DNA from: Brevundimonas lutea
GTDB lineage: Bacteria > Pseudomonadota > Alphaproteobacteria > Caulobacterales > Caulobacteraceae
DNA: 64,000 nucleotides
Direction: 5' to 3'
Assembly: GCF_003704105.1 (NCBI RefSeq)
Contig: NZ_QUOQ01000007.1
Location: 1 to 64,000 of the forward strand
In this document: one piece after another, positions 10,900-19,266 of the stretch
How the letters are laid out: each line of letters opens with the position of its first letter
Position numbering within the stretch: position 1 is the first letter of the stretch
Notes under the pieces: model-generated
What the model was told of the DNA's origin: nothing
What the model saw: only the letters and a program-made list of their open reading frames with translations
The model's database searches: none
Position numbers and translations under genes: made by a program

Positions 10900-12443
10900 A
10901 CCGCCTGCCGCCGCCCGCGCCGCCGAACCAGAAGGTGCGCGCCCCGCTGACGGCCTTCTTCCGGCTGGTCGGCTGGCTGTGGGTGCTGGCCCGCCACGAC
11001 GCCCTGATCCCGCGAGAGCTCAATCCCTATCTGCCCGGCTGGGCGCGAATGCTGGCGGCGATCGCCCGCCTGCCCAGCGGCCGCAAAGGCCGCGACGGGC
11101 GCCCGGGCCAGCGCGTCGGCCGGGCCTTCGAGCATCTCGGCCCTGTGGCCATCAAGCTGGGCCAGGTCATGGCCACCCGCGCCGACATCTTCGGCACGAC
11201 CTTCGCCGAGGACCTGGGCCGGCTCAAGGACAAGCTCCCGCCCTTCCCCCTGGATCAAGCCCGGGCCGAGATCGAACGCTCTCTGGGCCGACCGGTCGAG
11301 AGCCTGTTCACCGATCTGGCCGAGCCGGTGGCCGCCGCCTCCCTGGCCCAGGCGCATCCGGCATACCTGGCCGACGGGACCAAGGTGGCGGTCAAGGTGC
11401 TGCGCCCGGGCGTCGAGCGCCGCGTGGCGCGCGGCCTCGATTCCATGCGGCTGGGCGCCGTCTGGGTCGAGCGGATGGTCCCCGTCGCGCGCCGTCTGGA
11501 GCCTCGCGCCTTTGTCGAGACCATCGCCCGCGCCCTGCTGATCGAGCTGGACATGCGGCTGGAGGCGGCGGCGGCCTCCGAACTGGCTGACATCATGGCC
11601 AAGGACGGCCACATGAGCGCCCCCAGGGTGATCTGGGACGGCGTCGGCCGCCGCGTCCTGACCCTGGAATGGGCCGCCGGCCTGCCCATGACGGACCCGG
11701 CCTGCGCGACCCAGGAGGGGCTGGACCGCAACGCCCTGGCCGACAACATCGTGCGCGCCTTCCTGATTCAGGCGCTGGACCACGGTGCCTTCCACGCCGA
11801 TCTGCACGAGGGAAATCTGTTCGCCCGCGCCCCGGCCGAGGTCACCGCCATCGACTTCGGCATCGTCGGGCGGCTGGGCCCGGCCGAGCGGCGCTATCTG
11901 GCGGAGATCCTGTGGGGTTTCCTCAGCCGCGACTACGACCGCATCGCCCGGGTGCATTTCGAGGCCGGCTATGTGCCGCCCAACCACTCCGTCGAGGCCT
12001 TCGCCCAGGCCCTGCGCGCGGTGGGCGAACCGGTGATCGGCAAACAGGCCAGCCAGGTGTCGATGGGCCGGCTGCTGGGCCAGCTGTTCGAGATCACCGA
12101 CCTGTTCGACATGCGTCTCAGGCCCGAGCTGATCCTGCTGCAGAAGACCATGGTGTCGGTCGAGGGCGTGGCCCGCCGGCTGAACCCCGACCACGATCTG
12201 TGGGCCGCCGCCCGGCCGGTGGTCGAACGCTGGATCGGCCGCGAACTGGGTCCCGCCGCCCAGGCCCGCGATTTCCTGGAGGAGGCGCGCGCCACCCTCA
12301 AGGCCCTGGCCCGCTGGGCCCAGGAACCACACGCCTCGCAGACGGTGGTGGTCGAACGGCCCCGCCTGCCCGTCTGGGCGACGGTCGTGATCGCCGCCGC
12401 GCTGGTCATTTCGGCGACGGCCCTTATTCTGACCCTGGTCTGA
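10887..12443 (+). CDS. ubiB: Ubiquinone biosynthesis atypical kinase UbiB
   Basis: The 518-aa protein starts at a GTG inside the ubiE end. It shows the UbiB (ADCK) features: the KxGQ motif in [15 protein letters not shown] near 88-95, AQAHPA near 150, [10 protein letters not shown] near 305 and the metal-binding DFG in [10 protein letters not shown] near 325. A single C-terminal TM segment (about 492-516) anchors it in the inner membrane. UbiB supports coenzyme Q synthesis as an ATPase-like factor. Confidence 0.96.
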   Translation: MGDLNRLPPPAPPNQKVRAPLTAFFRLVGWLWVLARHDALIPRELNPYLPGWARMLAAIARLPSGRKGRDGRPGQRVGRAFEHLGPVAIKLGQVMATRADIFGTTFAEDLGRLKDKLPPFPLDQARAEIERSLGRPVESLFTDLAEPVAAASLAQAHPAYLADGTKVAVKVLRPGVERRVARGLDSMRLGAVWVERMVPVARRLEPRAFVETIARALLIELDMRLEAAAASELADIMAKDGHMSAPRVIWDGVGRRVLTLEWAAGLPMTDPACATQEGLDRNALADNIVRAFLIQALDHGAFHADLHEGNLFARAPAEVTAIDFGIVGRLGPAERRYLAEILWGFLSRDYDRIARVHFEAGYVPPNHSVEAFAQALRAVGEPVIGKQASQVSMGRLLGQLFEITDLFDMRLRPELILLQKTMVSVEGVARRLNPDHDLWAAARPVVERWIGRELGPAAQARDFLEEARATLKALARWAQEPHASQTVVVERPRLPVWATVVIAAALVISATALILTLV

Positions 12444-12478
12444 CCGACGCTGCCTGAAACCGAACGCGGAGCCCGACC

Positions 12479-12919
12479 ATGAACCTTCTGCCTCTGAGCC
12501 TGATCGCGCCCGCGGCCGCCGTGCTGGCGCTGGTCGACATGTCGTCGGCGCGGGCCCAGGACGTTCCCGTCCAGACCGCGCCGCAAGCGGTGGAGGAAAC
12601 CGACATGACCGCCGCCGAACCGACGCCTCAGGTGCGCCGCTCAGCCGAGGTTCTGAACGAGACCATCCGCCAGATGCAGGCGGGCACGCCGCCGTTCGAC
12701 CGCATGGCGCCCCAACTGGCCGAGGCCGTCCGCGCCCAGCAGGCCAATATCGGCCCGGCCCTCGTCGCCTATGGCGAAATCCAGGACATCGAATATCGCG
12801 GCCCCATGCAGGGCGCCGAGCATTTCCGGGTGATCTTCGCCAACGCCCAGACCGACTGGTTCATCGCCCTGGACGACCAGGAGATCATCCAGGGCCTGGT
12901 GTTCCGCCCGGCCGCCTGA
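12479..12919 (+). CDS. Exported hypothetical protein
   Basis: The 146-aa protein has a signal peptide ending near ARAQD (about residue 24). The mature part contains a helical region (RRSAEVLNETIRQM) and a beta-rich end with the pattern YRGPMQGAEHFRVIFANAQTDWFI. No family is recognised. A purine-rich CGGAG lies before the ATG. It follows ubiB by 35 bp but need not be functionally linked. Confidence 0.68.
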   Translation: MNLLPLSLIAPAAAVLALVDMSSARAQDVPVQTAPQAVEETDMTAAEPTPQVRRSAEVLNETIRQMQAGTPPFDRMAPQLAEAVRAQQANIGPALVAYGEIQDIEYRGPMQGAEHFRVIFANAQTDWFIALDDQEIIQGLVFRPAA

Positions 12920-12929
12920 CGCTTCAGGA

Positions 12930-13214
12930 TTACTGGCCGTCCGGGATCCGCGAGCCCTGCATGCGGCGGACCGCGCTCTGGGCTTCCCAGGTCGAATGCA
13001 TGTTGCTGATATTGCGGCGTGGACGGGGTTCGTTGGTGCAAACCCGGCGCTGCATCGACGAGCCGATGGTGCGCTCATAGCGGCACACGCGGCGGGGCTG
13101 CTCCTCGACCTGTTCCGCCGGCTCGGGCTGGGCCTCGGGCGCGCGGCCGCCGGCGGTGTCGTCATTCTGCGGCGCCTGGATCAGGGTCAGGGCGGCGATC
13201 AGTTCCAGGATCAT
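12930..13214 (-). CDS. Small hypothetical protein with signal-like N-terminus
   Basis: The 94-aa product starts at MILELIAALTLIQA, a short hydrophobic segment, with GGAG upstream; a longer in-frame start at 13286 is unlikely. The remainder has a Pro/Glu-rich linker and a Cys-containing part (CRYERTIGSSMQRRVCTNE) seen in short Caulobacterales and sphingomonad proteins of unknown role. It is convergent with the gene at 12479. Confidence 0.6.
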   Translation of the reverse strand: MILELIAALTLIQAPQNDDTAGGRAPEAQPEPAEQVEEQPRRVCRYERTIGSSMQRRVCTNEPRPRRNISNMHSTWEAQSAVRRMQGSRIPDGQ

Positions 13215-13282
13215 GGCGGGTCTCCGGTTGCGGACCGAAGAGTGCGCGCGAACAGCGTGTCTGGCAACCGCCGATCGCTCGC

Positions 13283-13696
13283 TCAATCCGTGGGCGACAC
13301 GCGGCCGCGCCCGCTCTTGATCGTGGCGCGCCCGGCCTTGGCCTTCAGGCGGCGCTCCTTCGAGGCCCGCGTCGGACGCGTCGCCACCCGTCTGACCGGC
13401 GCGACCGAGGCGCGGTCGATCAGGTCCTGGAGCCGTTCGAGGGCGTCGGCGCGGTTCCGCTCCTGGGTGCGAAAGCGCTGGGCGGTGATCTGCAAGACGC
13501 CCTCCTGGGTCAGGCGCGATCCCGCCAGCTTCATCAGCCGCTCGCGCACCGCATCCTTGAGCGACGGCGACCCGGCCACATCGAACCGCAACTGAAGCGC
13601 GGTCGAGACCTTGTTGACGTTCTGGCCGCCCGGTCCCCCGGCCCGAAAGAAGCGGTAGTCCAGCTCGCCCCGTTCCTCGAGGGTCTCCACCTTCAC
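13283..13696 (-). CDS. arfB: Alternative ribosome-rescue factor ArfB (peptidyl-tRNA hydrolase)
   Basis: The start is GTG at 13696, overlapping the yaiI stop as GTGA; the longer reading frame to 13909 only re-reads yaiI. The 137-aa product has the catalytic GGQ loop in RAGGPGGQNVNK (near 20-30) and a basic C-terminal tail (KERRLKAKAGRATIKSGRG) that enters the empty mRNA channel of stalled ribosomes. ArfB hydrolyses peptidyl-tRNA on non-stop ribosomes, a backup for tmRNA. Confidence 0.94.
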   Translation of the reverse strand: MKVETLEERGELDYRFFRAGGPGGQNVNKVSTALQLRFDVAGSPSLKDAVRERLMKLAGSRLTQEGVLQITAQRFRTQERNRADALERLQDLIDRASVAPVRRVATRPTRASKERRLKAKAGRATIKSGRGRVSPTD

Positions 13697-14148
13697 GGCG
13701 CGGCCCTCATCGCCCGGACCACGGCGGCGTCCAGGGCCTGGAGGAATTTCGACCGGTCGGCGGCCGAGAACGGCGGCGGCCCCGAGGTCGCCACGCCGAT
13801 GGAGCGCAGATGCTCGCCCACCATCCGCCCGGCCAGCGCCGAGCCGATCGAATCGGGGGTGAACAGCTGGCCATTGGGCTTGATCGCCTGGGCCCCCGAC
13901 TTCAGGCAACGGTCGGCCAGGGGAATGTCCGAGGTGATGACGACATCGCCCACGCCCGCCCGCTCGGCGATCCAGTCGTCGGCGATGTCCGGCCCGGCGT
14001 CGACCACCACCTGTTCGATCAAAGGCTCTCGCGGCGTGTTGATCCAGGCATTGGACACCACGAAGACCTTCAGCCCACAGCGCCGCGCCACGCGATAGAC
14101 CTCCTCCTTCACCGGACAGGCGTCGGCGTCGATGTAGAGGGTGGTCAT
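13693..14148 (-). CDS. YaiI/YqxD family (UPF0178) protein
   Basis: The 151-aa protein begins MTTLYIDADACPVKEEVYRVA and has DAGPDIADDWIAERAGVGDVVITSDIPLADR, the conserved acidic residues of this PIN-like family. A nuclease role is suggested by the fold but unproven. It is upstream of arfB and coupled to it by a 4-base overlap. Confidence 0.92.
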   Translation of the reverse strand: MTTLYIDADACPVKEEVYRVARRCGLKVFVVSNAWINTPREPLIEQVVVDAGPDIADDWIAERAGVGDVVITSDIPLADRCLKSGAQAIKPNGQLFTPDSIGSALAGRMVGEHLRSIGVATSGPPPFSAADRSKFLQALDAAVVRAMRAAP

Positions 14149-14166
14149 GGAAGCTGGCTCACGCAG

Positions 14167-14451
14167 TCAGAGCTCGGGCTTGTCATCTCGCCATTTGATC
14201 GTGAAGGCGTACAGCCAACTCACCGTGAGCACGAAGGTGAGTGCATACATGACGTAGAATCCAAACGACTCAAGCGGTGTCACGAACCTTGACGTCGCTC
14301 CCCAAAAGTACACATCGATTGTCTGGCTTGGTGTCGGTCGTGTTGGTGCGCTCTGATAGGCGAATGTCGCCCAGAACCCGATGATGAACAAAGGTACGGG
14401 TAGAGTGGCTAGCAGCCACTTCACAACCCGGATCGTGCTTTCCTCAGTCAC
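14167..14451 (-). CDS. Small two-TM hypothetical membrane protein
   Basis: The 94-aa product has TM helices at about 11-31 (VVKWLLATLPVPLFIIGFW) and 63-84 (FYVMYALTFVLTVSWLYAF), with a short charged C-terminus. Base composition is visibly less GC-rich than the neighbours, which suggests acquisition from elsewhere. The function is unknown. Confidence 0.6.
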   Translation of the reverse strand: MTEESTIRVVKWLLATLPVPLFIIGFWATFAYQSAPTRPTPSQTIDVYFWGATSRFVTPLESFGFYVMYALTFVLTVSWLYAFTIKWRDDKPEL

Positions 14452-14540
14452 GTTTGCTCAAACCTTAGTGCTTCCGCGCCCACTCCGTCAGGTCTTTTCT
14501 CGCCACCTTTCCATCCGCTAGGCGACGGGAAGGAGAGGTG

Positions 14541-14807
14541 TCACAGCCCCGGGTCATAGGCCCCGGCGTCGCGCATGCGGGTTTCCTGGGCGGCGCGGGT
14601 GCGGCCGCGCATCTCGTCGGCCATCTCGCAGACCCTGGTCGAGGCGGTGCTCTTGTGCACGCCCGGGATCAGCGCATGCAGAAACGCCGCGCCGGCGCAG
14701 CCCAGCATGCGAAAGCCATAGCGGGACGACGCCGCCATATGCTCGAAATAGCTCTCCTCGACCTCGCGCGGGTGGTCGCGGAACAGCCGGTCGAAGGATC
14801 GTTTCAC
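14541..14807 (-). CDS. DUF6356-type small protein
   Basis: The GTG at 14807 (product starting VKRSFDRLFRDHPREVEESYFEHM) fits the usual start of this family, giving 88 aa. An ATG at 14867 would add a 20-residue Arg-rich extension that looks non-native. A Cys and a hydrophobic GCAGAAFLHALIPG segment lie in the centre. The function is unknown; such proteins are common in Caulobacterales and sphingomonads. Confidence 0.68.
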   Translation of the reverse strand: MKRSFDRLFRDHPREVEESYFEHMAASSRYGFRMLGCAGAAFLHALIPGVHKSTASTRVCEMADEMRGRTRAAQETRMRDAGAYDPGL

Positions 14808-14961
14808 GCGCCCGCCCTGGACTGCGACCCGCCTGGCTCTGGCGTCGGGCCTACCGAAGACGCGCATTTTACCCTAAAGCCGGGGCCACACATCAAGCCC
14901 CCGTCGTCATTCCTGCGTGATCGGCGCGCGAGGCTGAGGAAACGTTCAGGAATCCAGACCC

Positions 14962-16152
14962 ATGGCCGACGGCTCGACCACTCCCGCCAAGACCTTCCGC
15001 TGGGACGATCCGCTGGATCTGGACGGGCGGCTGACCGACGACGAGCGGATGATTCAGGAGGCGGCCCGCGCCTATGCGCGAGACAAGCTGCTGCCCCGCG
15101 TCGTCTCCGCCTTCGAGGACCAGCGGTTCGATCGCGAGATCATGACCGAGCTGGGAGAGATGGGCTTCCTCGGCGCCACCCTGCCCGAGCAGTACGGCGG
15201 CGCGGGCGCCAGCCATGTCGCCTATGGCCTGATCGCCCGCGAGATCGAGGCGGTCGACAGCGGCTATCGCTCGGCCATGAGCGTGCAGTCGTCCCTGGCC
15301 ATGTATCCGATCTACGCCTTCGGCTCCGAGGAGCAGAAACTTCGCTTTCTTCCCAGGATGGCCACCGGCGAGCTGATCGGCTGTTTCGGCCTGACCGAGG
15401 CCGATGGCGGCTCCGACCCCGCCTCGATGAAGACCAAGGCCGAGAAAGTGGGCGGCGGCTATCGCCTGAACGGCGCGAAGTACTGGATCACCAACTCGCC
15501 GATCTCGGACCTCGCCATCGTCTGGGCCAAGCTGGACGACGCGATCCGGGGCTTCATCGTCGAGCGCGGCATGGACGGCTTCACCACCGACAAGATCGAC
15601 GGCAAGCTCAGCTTGCGCGCCTCCATCACCGGCGACATCGGCCTGAACGACGTCCTGGTGCCCGAAGAGAACCTGCTGCCGAACGTGAAGGGCCTGCGCG
15701 GGCCGTTCAGCTGCCTGAACAAGGCGCGCTACGGCATTTCCTGGGGCGCCATGGGCGCCGCCGAATTCTGCTTCCACGCCACGCGCGACTATGTCGGCGA
15801 GCGCATGCTGTTCGGCCGTCCGCTGTCCGCGCGCCAGCTGGTGCAGAAGAAGCTGGCCGACATGCAGACCGAGATCTTCCTGGGCTTCGAAGGCGCCCTG
15901 GCCCTGGGCCGCAGGCTCGACAACGGCGACTGGTGTCCCGAGGCCATCTCGATGATGAAGCGCAACAACTGCGGCAAGGCCCTGGCCATCGCTCGCGAGG
16001 CCCGCGACATGCATGGCGGCGCCGGCATCACCGGCGAGATGCACGTCATGCGCCACGCCATGAACCTGGAAACCGTCAACACCTACGAAGGCGCCCACGA
16101 CGTCCACGCCCTGATCCTGGGCCGGGCGATCACCGGACAGGCGGCTTTCTAG
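14962..16152 (+). CDS. gcdH: Glutaryl-CoA dehydrogenase (acyl-CoA dehydrogenase family)
   Basis: The 396-aa protein has the acyl-CoA dehydrogenase layout: an N-terminal helical domain, a middle beta domain with [13 protein letters not shown] near 140-152 and YWITNS near 174, and a C-terminal helical domain. The C-terminal motif [20 protein letters not shown] carries the predicted catalytic Glu (about residue 376) in the arrangement specific to glutaryl-CoA dehydrogenase. It oxidises and decarboxylates glutaryl-CoA to crotonyl-CoA in lysine and tryptophan breakdown, using FAD. It is followed at once by a repeat array. Confidence 0.93.
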   Translation: MADGSTTPAKTFRWDDPLDLDGRLTDDERMIQEAARAYARDKLLPRVVSAFEDQRFDREIMTELGEMGFLGATLPEQYGGAGASHVAYGLIAREIEAVDSGYRSAMSVQSSLAMYPIYAFGSEEQKLRFLPRMATGELIGCFGLTEADGGSDPASMKTKAEKVGGGYRLNGAKYWITNSPISDLAIVWAKLDDAIRGFIVERGMDGFTTDKIDGKLSLRASITGDIGLNDVLVPEENLLPNVKGLRGPFSCLNKARYGISWGAMGAAEFCFHATRDYVGERMLFGRPLSARQLVQKKLADMQTEIFLGFEGALALGRRLDNGDWCPEAISMMKRNNCGKALAIAREARDMHGGAGITGEMHVMRHAMNLETVNTYEGAHDVHALILGRAITGQAAF

Positions 16153-16160
16153 GAAGAGTG

Positions 16161-16398
16161 GTCGCTAACGCTCGGCTCGCGGAGCCTCGCTGCCTGAGCG
16201 ACAGGCTTGGTCGCTAACGCTCGGCTCGCGGAGCCTCGCTGCCTGAGCGACAGGCTTGGTCGCTAACGCTCGGCTCGCGGAGCCTCGCTGCCTGAGCGAC
16301 AGGCTTGGTCGCTAACGCTCGGCTCGCGGAGCCTCGCTGCCTGAGCGACAGGCTTGGTCGCTAACGCTCGGCTCGCGGAGCCTCGCTGCCTGAGCGAC
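16161..16398. repeat. Tandem array of a 49-bp unit, about 4.9 copies
   Basis: Units start at 16161, 16210, 16259, 16308 and 16357 and appear identical; the last stops after 42 bases. Each unit begins GTCGCTAACGC and its 42-bp core ends TGAGCGAC, so the core has inverted ends (GTCGCT/AGCGAC), followed by a 7-base spacer AGGCTTG. The array starts 9 bp after the gcdH stop. It is not CRISPR because the spacers are identical. Confidence 0.92.
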
Positions 16399-16410
16399 GA
16401 AACCAACCCG

Positions 16411-16530
16411 CCTCCCCGGCGTAGGCCGGGGTCCAGATTGTAGGACGCCGGCCCCAACGCGTGAGGGGCCGCATAGCCAAATGGCCATCGCCGGCGTTCG
16501 AACCTGGGCCCCGGCCTTCGCCGGGGACGG
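16411..16530. repeat. Inverted pair of REP-like GC-rich palindromes
   Basis: CCCCGGC-N4-GCCGGGG occurs at 16414-16431 and again at 16509-16526. The flanks (GTCCAGATT and, inverted, AACCTGGGC) are related in opposite orientation, so the same element is present twice as a pair. Such TCCCCGGCGAAGGCCGGGGTCCAG elements are widespread in alphaproteobacterial intergenic DNA. Confidence 0.75.
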
Positions 16531-16587
16531 TGGGAATTGGCTCAGGCATCGAGACTTGATTCTCCCGCCCGCCCACGCGATATCCCC

Positions 16588-16686
16588 TCCCGGAGATCGG
16601 CGCGGGCGAAGGCTTCGCCAATCTGGTCAGGGCCGGAAGGCAGCAGCCACAACGAAATCCCCTTCGGGTCGCGTTCGGTCTCCACT
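16588..16686 (+). ncRNA. ffs: Signal recognition particle RNA, small bacterial type (4.5S)
   Basis: The universally conserved SRP domain IV is present: GGTCAGGGCCGGAAGGCAGC at 16625-16644, with the GGAA tetraloop at 16635-16638 and AGCAGCC on the 3' side. The flanks pair as a long hairpin: GGAGA at 16592-16596 with TCTCC at 16679-16683, then CGCG/CGCG, then GAAGG/CCTTC. This gives an RNA of about 97 nt, the normal size. Exact ends are estimates from the helix. It binds Ffh for co-translational membrane targeting. Its position upstream of dnaX resembles other bacteria. Confidence 0.9.
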
Positions 16687-16694
16687 TCCTCACC

Positions 16695-16790
16695 ATTTCT
16701 GGCGCTATCGCCGCGAACGCGGTTCGCGGCTGCTTGAGCGCGGATTTCTGGCGCTATCGCTCGCGACGCGGTCGCTCGCGGCTTGAGCGG
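16695..16790. repeat. Two-copy 49-bp-period palindromic repeat
   Basis: ATTTCTGGCGCTATCGC occurs at 16695 and again at 16744, exactly 49 bases apart. Each is followed by a different hairpin core (CCGCGAACGCGGTTCGCGG in the first; GCGACGCGGTCGC in the second) and then a shared CTTGAGCG. The plan (GCTATCGC, palindrome, TTGAGCG) resembles the 16161 array. Confidence 0.7.
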
Positions 16791-16843
16791 AACATCCGCG
16801 CACGCCGGCCGCTTGTTCGTCCGACCCCAACGGAGCGGATCTC

Positions 16844-17290
16844 ATGAGCATTCTCGGCAAAATTCTCGGCGGCATTTTTGGGCGCAAGAAGCCCGAGGCC
16901 GCGCCCCGGCCGGCTCCGTCCGCCACCGCTCCCCAGCCCGCGCCGGCCCCCACCCCCTCGCCCAGCGCCTCGCCGCCGCCGAATCCCGGGCAGCCGGGCG
17001 CGGCGGGCCTCGGCACATCGCCCCAGCCCCAGGACGTGGACGTCGCGGCCATGCTGGACGCCATGAACGACGAGGCCGGTCAACGGCTGAACTGGCGCAC
17101 CTCCATCGTCGATCTGATGAAGCTGGTCGGCATGGAGAGCTCCCTGGCCGAACGCCGTGAGCTGGCCGACGAGCTGGGCTATGACGGCGACAAGGGCGAC
17201 ACCGCCGCCATGAACATGTGGCTGCATCGTCAGGTGCTGACGCGGATTCGCGAAAACGGTGGACAGCTGCCGGCCGATCTCGCCGACTGA
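16844..17290 (+). CDS. DUF3597 domain protein
   Basis: The 148-aa protein has an amphipathic N-terminus (MSILGKILGGIFGRKK), a Pro/Ala-rich linker at about 20-60, and a conserved C-terminal helical domain (DVAAMLDAMN...LNWRTSIVDLMKLVGMESSL...RRELADELGY), which is the DUF3597 core. The role is unknown; related domains occur in LysM proteins. A GGAAC-N16-CGCT sequence at 16789-16813 is a weak stress-promoter candidate. Confidence 0.85.
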   Translation: MSILGKILGGIFGRKKPEAAPRPAPSATAPQPAPAPTPSPSASPPPNPGQPGAAGLGTSPQPQDVDVAAMLDAMNDEAGQRLNWRTSIVDLMKLVGMESSLAERRELADELGYDGDKGDTAAMNMWLHRQVLTRIRENGGQLPADLAD

Positions 17291-17341
17291 GGCGCGTGAA
17301 GGGGTGCGGACCGCGCCCGATCCGCGCTAAGGATCGGGTCG

Positions 17342-19213
17342 ATGAGCGACACCGACCCGCACCCCGACACCCCGCCGTGGGATGACGACGCGCCCGAGAA
17401 CGAGGCGCCGGTTCGCGACGAGAACACCGACGACATGTTCGGCGCCCCGGCTGCGGCGGCGCCCTCGGTCGATGCCGAAACCATCGATGAGCCTGTCGCC
17501 GCACCGACCTCGCCTGTTCAGGAGCCCGCCGCCCACGCCGACGACGGCGCCGCCTATACCGTCCTGGCGCGCAAGTACCGGCCGCGCACCTTCGAGGACC
17601 TGATCGGCCAGGAGGCCATGGTCCGGACCCTGACCAACGCCTTTTCCTCGGGCCGCATCGCCCACGCCTTCATGCTGACCGGCGTCCGCGGGGTGGGCAA
17701 GACGACGACGGCGCGTCTGCTGGCCCGGGCCCTGAACAACCAGACCGACACCATCGACCGGCCCAGCCTGGCCCTGACCGCCACCGGACGGCACGACGCC
17801 GCCATCATGGCCGGCCAGCACATGGACGTGATGGAGATGGACGCCGCCAGCCACACCGGCGTCGGCGACATCCGCGAGCTGATCGAGAGCGTCCGCTATG
17901 CGCCGGTCGAGGCCCGCTACAAGGTCTATGTGCTGGACGAGGTGCACATGCTCTCGACCGCCGCCTTCAACGCCCTGCTGAAGACGCTGGAGGAGCCGCC
18001 GCCCCACGCCAAGTTCATCTTCGCCACCACCGAGATCCGCAAGGTGCCGGTGACGATCCTGAGCCGCTGCCAGCGCTTCGATCTGCGCCGGGTCGAGCCG
18101 GAAATCCTGGTCGGCCATCTGGAGCGGATCGCCGAGCGCGAGGGCATGAAGGTCGAGGACGAGGCCCTGGCCCTGATCGCCCGCGCCGCCGAGGGCTCGG
18201 TGCGCGATGGCCTCAGCCTGCTGGATCAGGCCCTGGTCCAGGGCGAGCGCGGCGCGGTGGTCAAGGCCGAGGTGGTGCGCGACATGCTGGGCCTGGCCGA
18301 CCGCAGCCAGACCATCGCCCTGTTCGAGACGATCATGGCGGGCAAGACGCCCCAGGCGCTGGAGGCCTTCCGCACCCTCTACGGCTACGGCGCCGATCCG
18401 GTTCAGGTGGTGGGCGACCTGCTCGAACACTGCCACGCCGCCTCGGTGGCCAAGATGCTGGGGCCGCAGGCGACGCGCCTGCCCAACGATCAGGCCCAGA
18501 CCCTGGCGGGTCTCGGCGCGGCCCTGTCGGCGGGCACGCTGTCGCGCGCCTGGTCGATGCTGCTCAAGGCCCACGAGGAAGTGCGGCGCGCGCCCAACCC
18601 GGCCGACGCGGTCGAGATGGCCATCGTCCGCCTGGCCTACGCCGCCGACCTGCCGGGCCCGGAGGAGGCGCTGAAGGCGCTCAGGGATGGCGAGACGCCC
18701 GGCGGCGCCGGTCCGGCCGCGCCCCGAGGCGGCGGCGGCGGCGGTGGCGGTGGAGCCAGCGCCCAGCTGGCCCCGCGCCCGGCCGCTCAGCCCGCCCTGC
18801 CCGACCCCCAGACCTTCGAACAGACCGTCGCCCTGATCGGCGAGAAGCGCGAGATCACCCTGCAGCTGGACGTCCAGCGCTACGTCAAGCCGGTGTCCTT
18901 CAAGCCGGGCGCCATCGTCTATGAGAGCGGTCCCGGCGCCCCGGCCGACCTGGCCCGCCGCCTGGCCTCGCGGCTCAAGGAGTGGACCGGCCGCACCTGG
19001 CTGATCGCCGCCAACGGCCAGGGCGGCGGCGAGACCCTGATCGAACAGGAAAAGGCCGCCCGCCAGGCCGAGCGCGACGCCGTCGTCGCCGACCCCTTCG
19101 TCCAGGCCGTCATGGCCGCCTTCCCCGGCGCCGAGATCGGCGAAATCCGCTCGGTCGCCCCCGCGGTTGAGCTGCCTCCCATCCCCGACGAGGATTCCGA
19201 CCCGGACGCCTGA
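17342..19213 (+). CDS. dnaX: DNA polymerase III subunits gamma and tau
   Basis: The 623-aa clamp-loader ATPase has an acidic disordered N-terminal extension (about 1-65), then AAA+ motifs: Walker A GVRGVGKTTT near 115-124, DEVHMLSTAAFNALLKTLEEPP near 198-218, and the sensor 1 and SRC region ILSRCQRFDLRR. The zinc-binding Cys of E. coli-type DnaX are missing between Walker A and B, as in other alphaproteobacteria. A run of at least eight Gly (about 462-471) precedes the tau-specific C-terminus. In Caulobacter the short form arises by partial ClpXP proteolysis near a Gly-rich tract, and the same is plausible here. It is not linked to ybaB-recR. Confidence 0.96.
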   Translation: MSDTDPHPDTPPWDDDAPENEAPVRDENTDDMFGAPAAAAPSVDAETIDEPVAAPTSPVQEPAAHADDGAAYTVLARKYRPRTFEDLIGQEAMVRTLTNAFSSGRIAHAFMLTGVRGVGKTTTARLLARALNNQTDTIDRPSLALTATGRHDAAIMAGQHMDVMEMDAASHTGVGDIRELIESVRYAPVEARYKVYVLDEVHMLSTAAFNALLKTLEEPPPHAKFIFATTEIRKVPVTILSRCQRFDLRRVEPEILVGHLERIAEREGMKVEDEALALIARAAEGSVRDGLSLLDQALVQGERGAVVKAEVVRDMLGLADRSQTIALFETIMAGKTPQALEAFRTLYGYGADPVQVVGDLLEHCHAASVAKMLGPQATRLPNDQAQTLAGLGAALSAGTLSRAWSMLLKAHEEVRRAPNPADAVEMAIVRLAYAADLPGPEEALKALRDGETPGGAGPAAPRGGGGGGGGGASAQLAPRPAAQPALPDPQTFEQTVALIGEKREITLQLDVQRYVKPVSFKPGAIVYESGPGAPADLARRLASRLKEWTGRTWLIAANGQGGGETLIEQEKAARQAERDAVVADPFVQAVMAAFPGAEIGEIRSVAPAVELPPIPDEDSDPDA

Positions 19214-19266
19214 GCGTCACCTGGGTCTTATTGGGCCCTACCGCGCTTCGCGCTGTTTGGGGGCGA

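Noticed and set aside
13283-13909. 208-aa version of ArfB
   Set aside because: The first 71 residues re-read yaiI in another frame; the GTG at 13696 gives the normal length and a GTGA overlap.
16161-16398. CRISPR array
   Set aside because: The spacers between the repeats are identical 7-base pieces, so the array is a plain tandem repeat. No cas genes are present.
16485-16530. tRNA-like T-loop (GTTCGAACC near 16495)
   Set aside because: The surrounding bases form the REP-like palindrome; no acceptor or anticodon stems can be built.
16481-16786. Small frames across the repeat and SRP RNA block
   Set aside because: They run through the SRP RNA and hairpins and have no coding character.
18690-18760. 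Programmed ribosomal frameshift site in dnaX
   Set aside because: No A-rich slippery heptamer is present; the region is a GGC-rich glycine tract.
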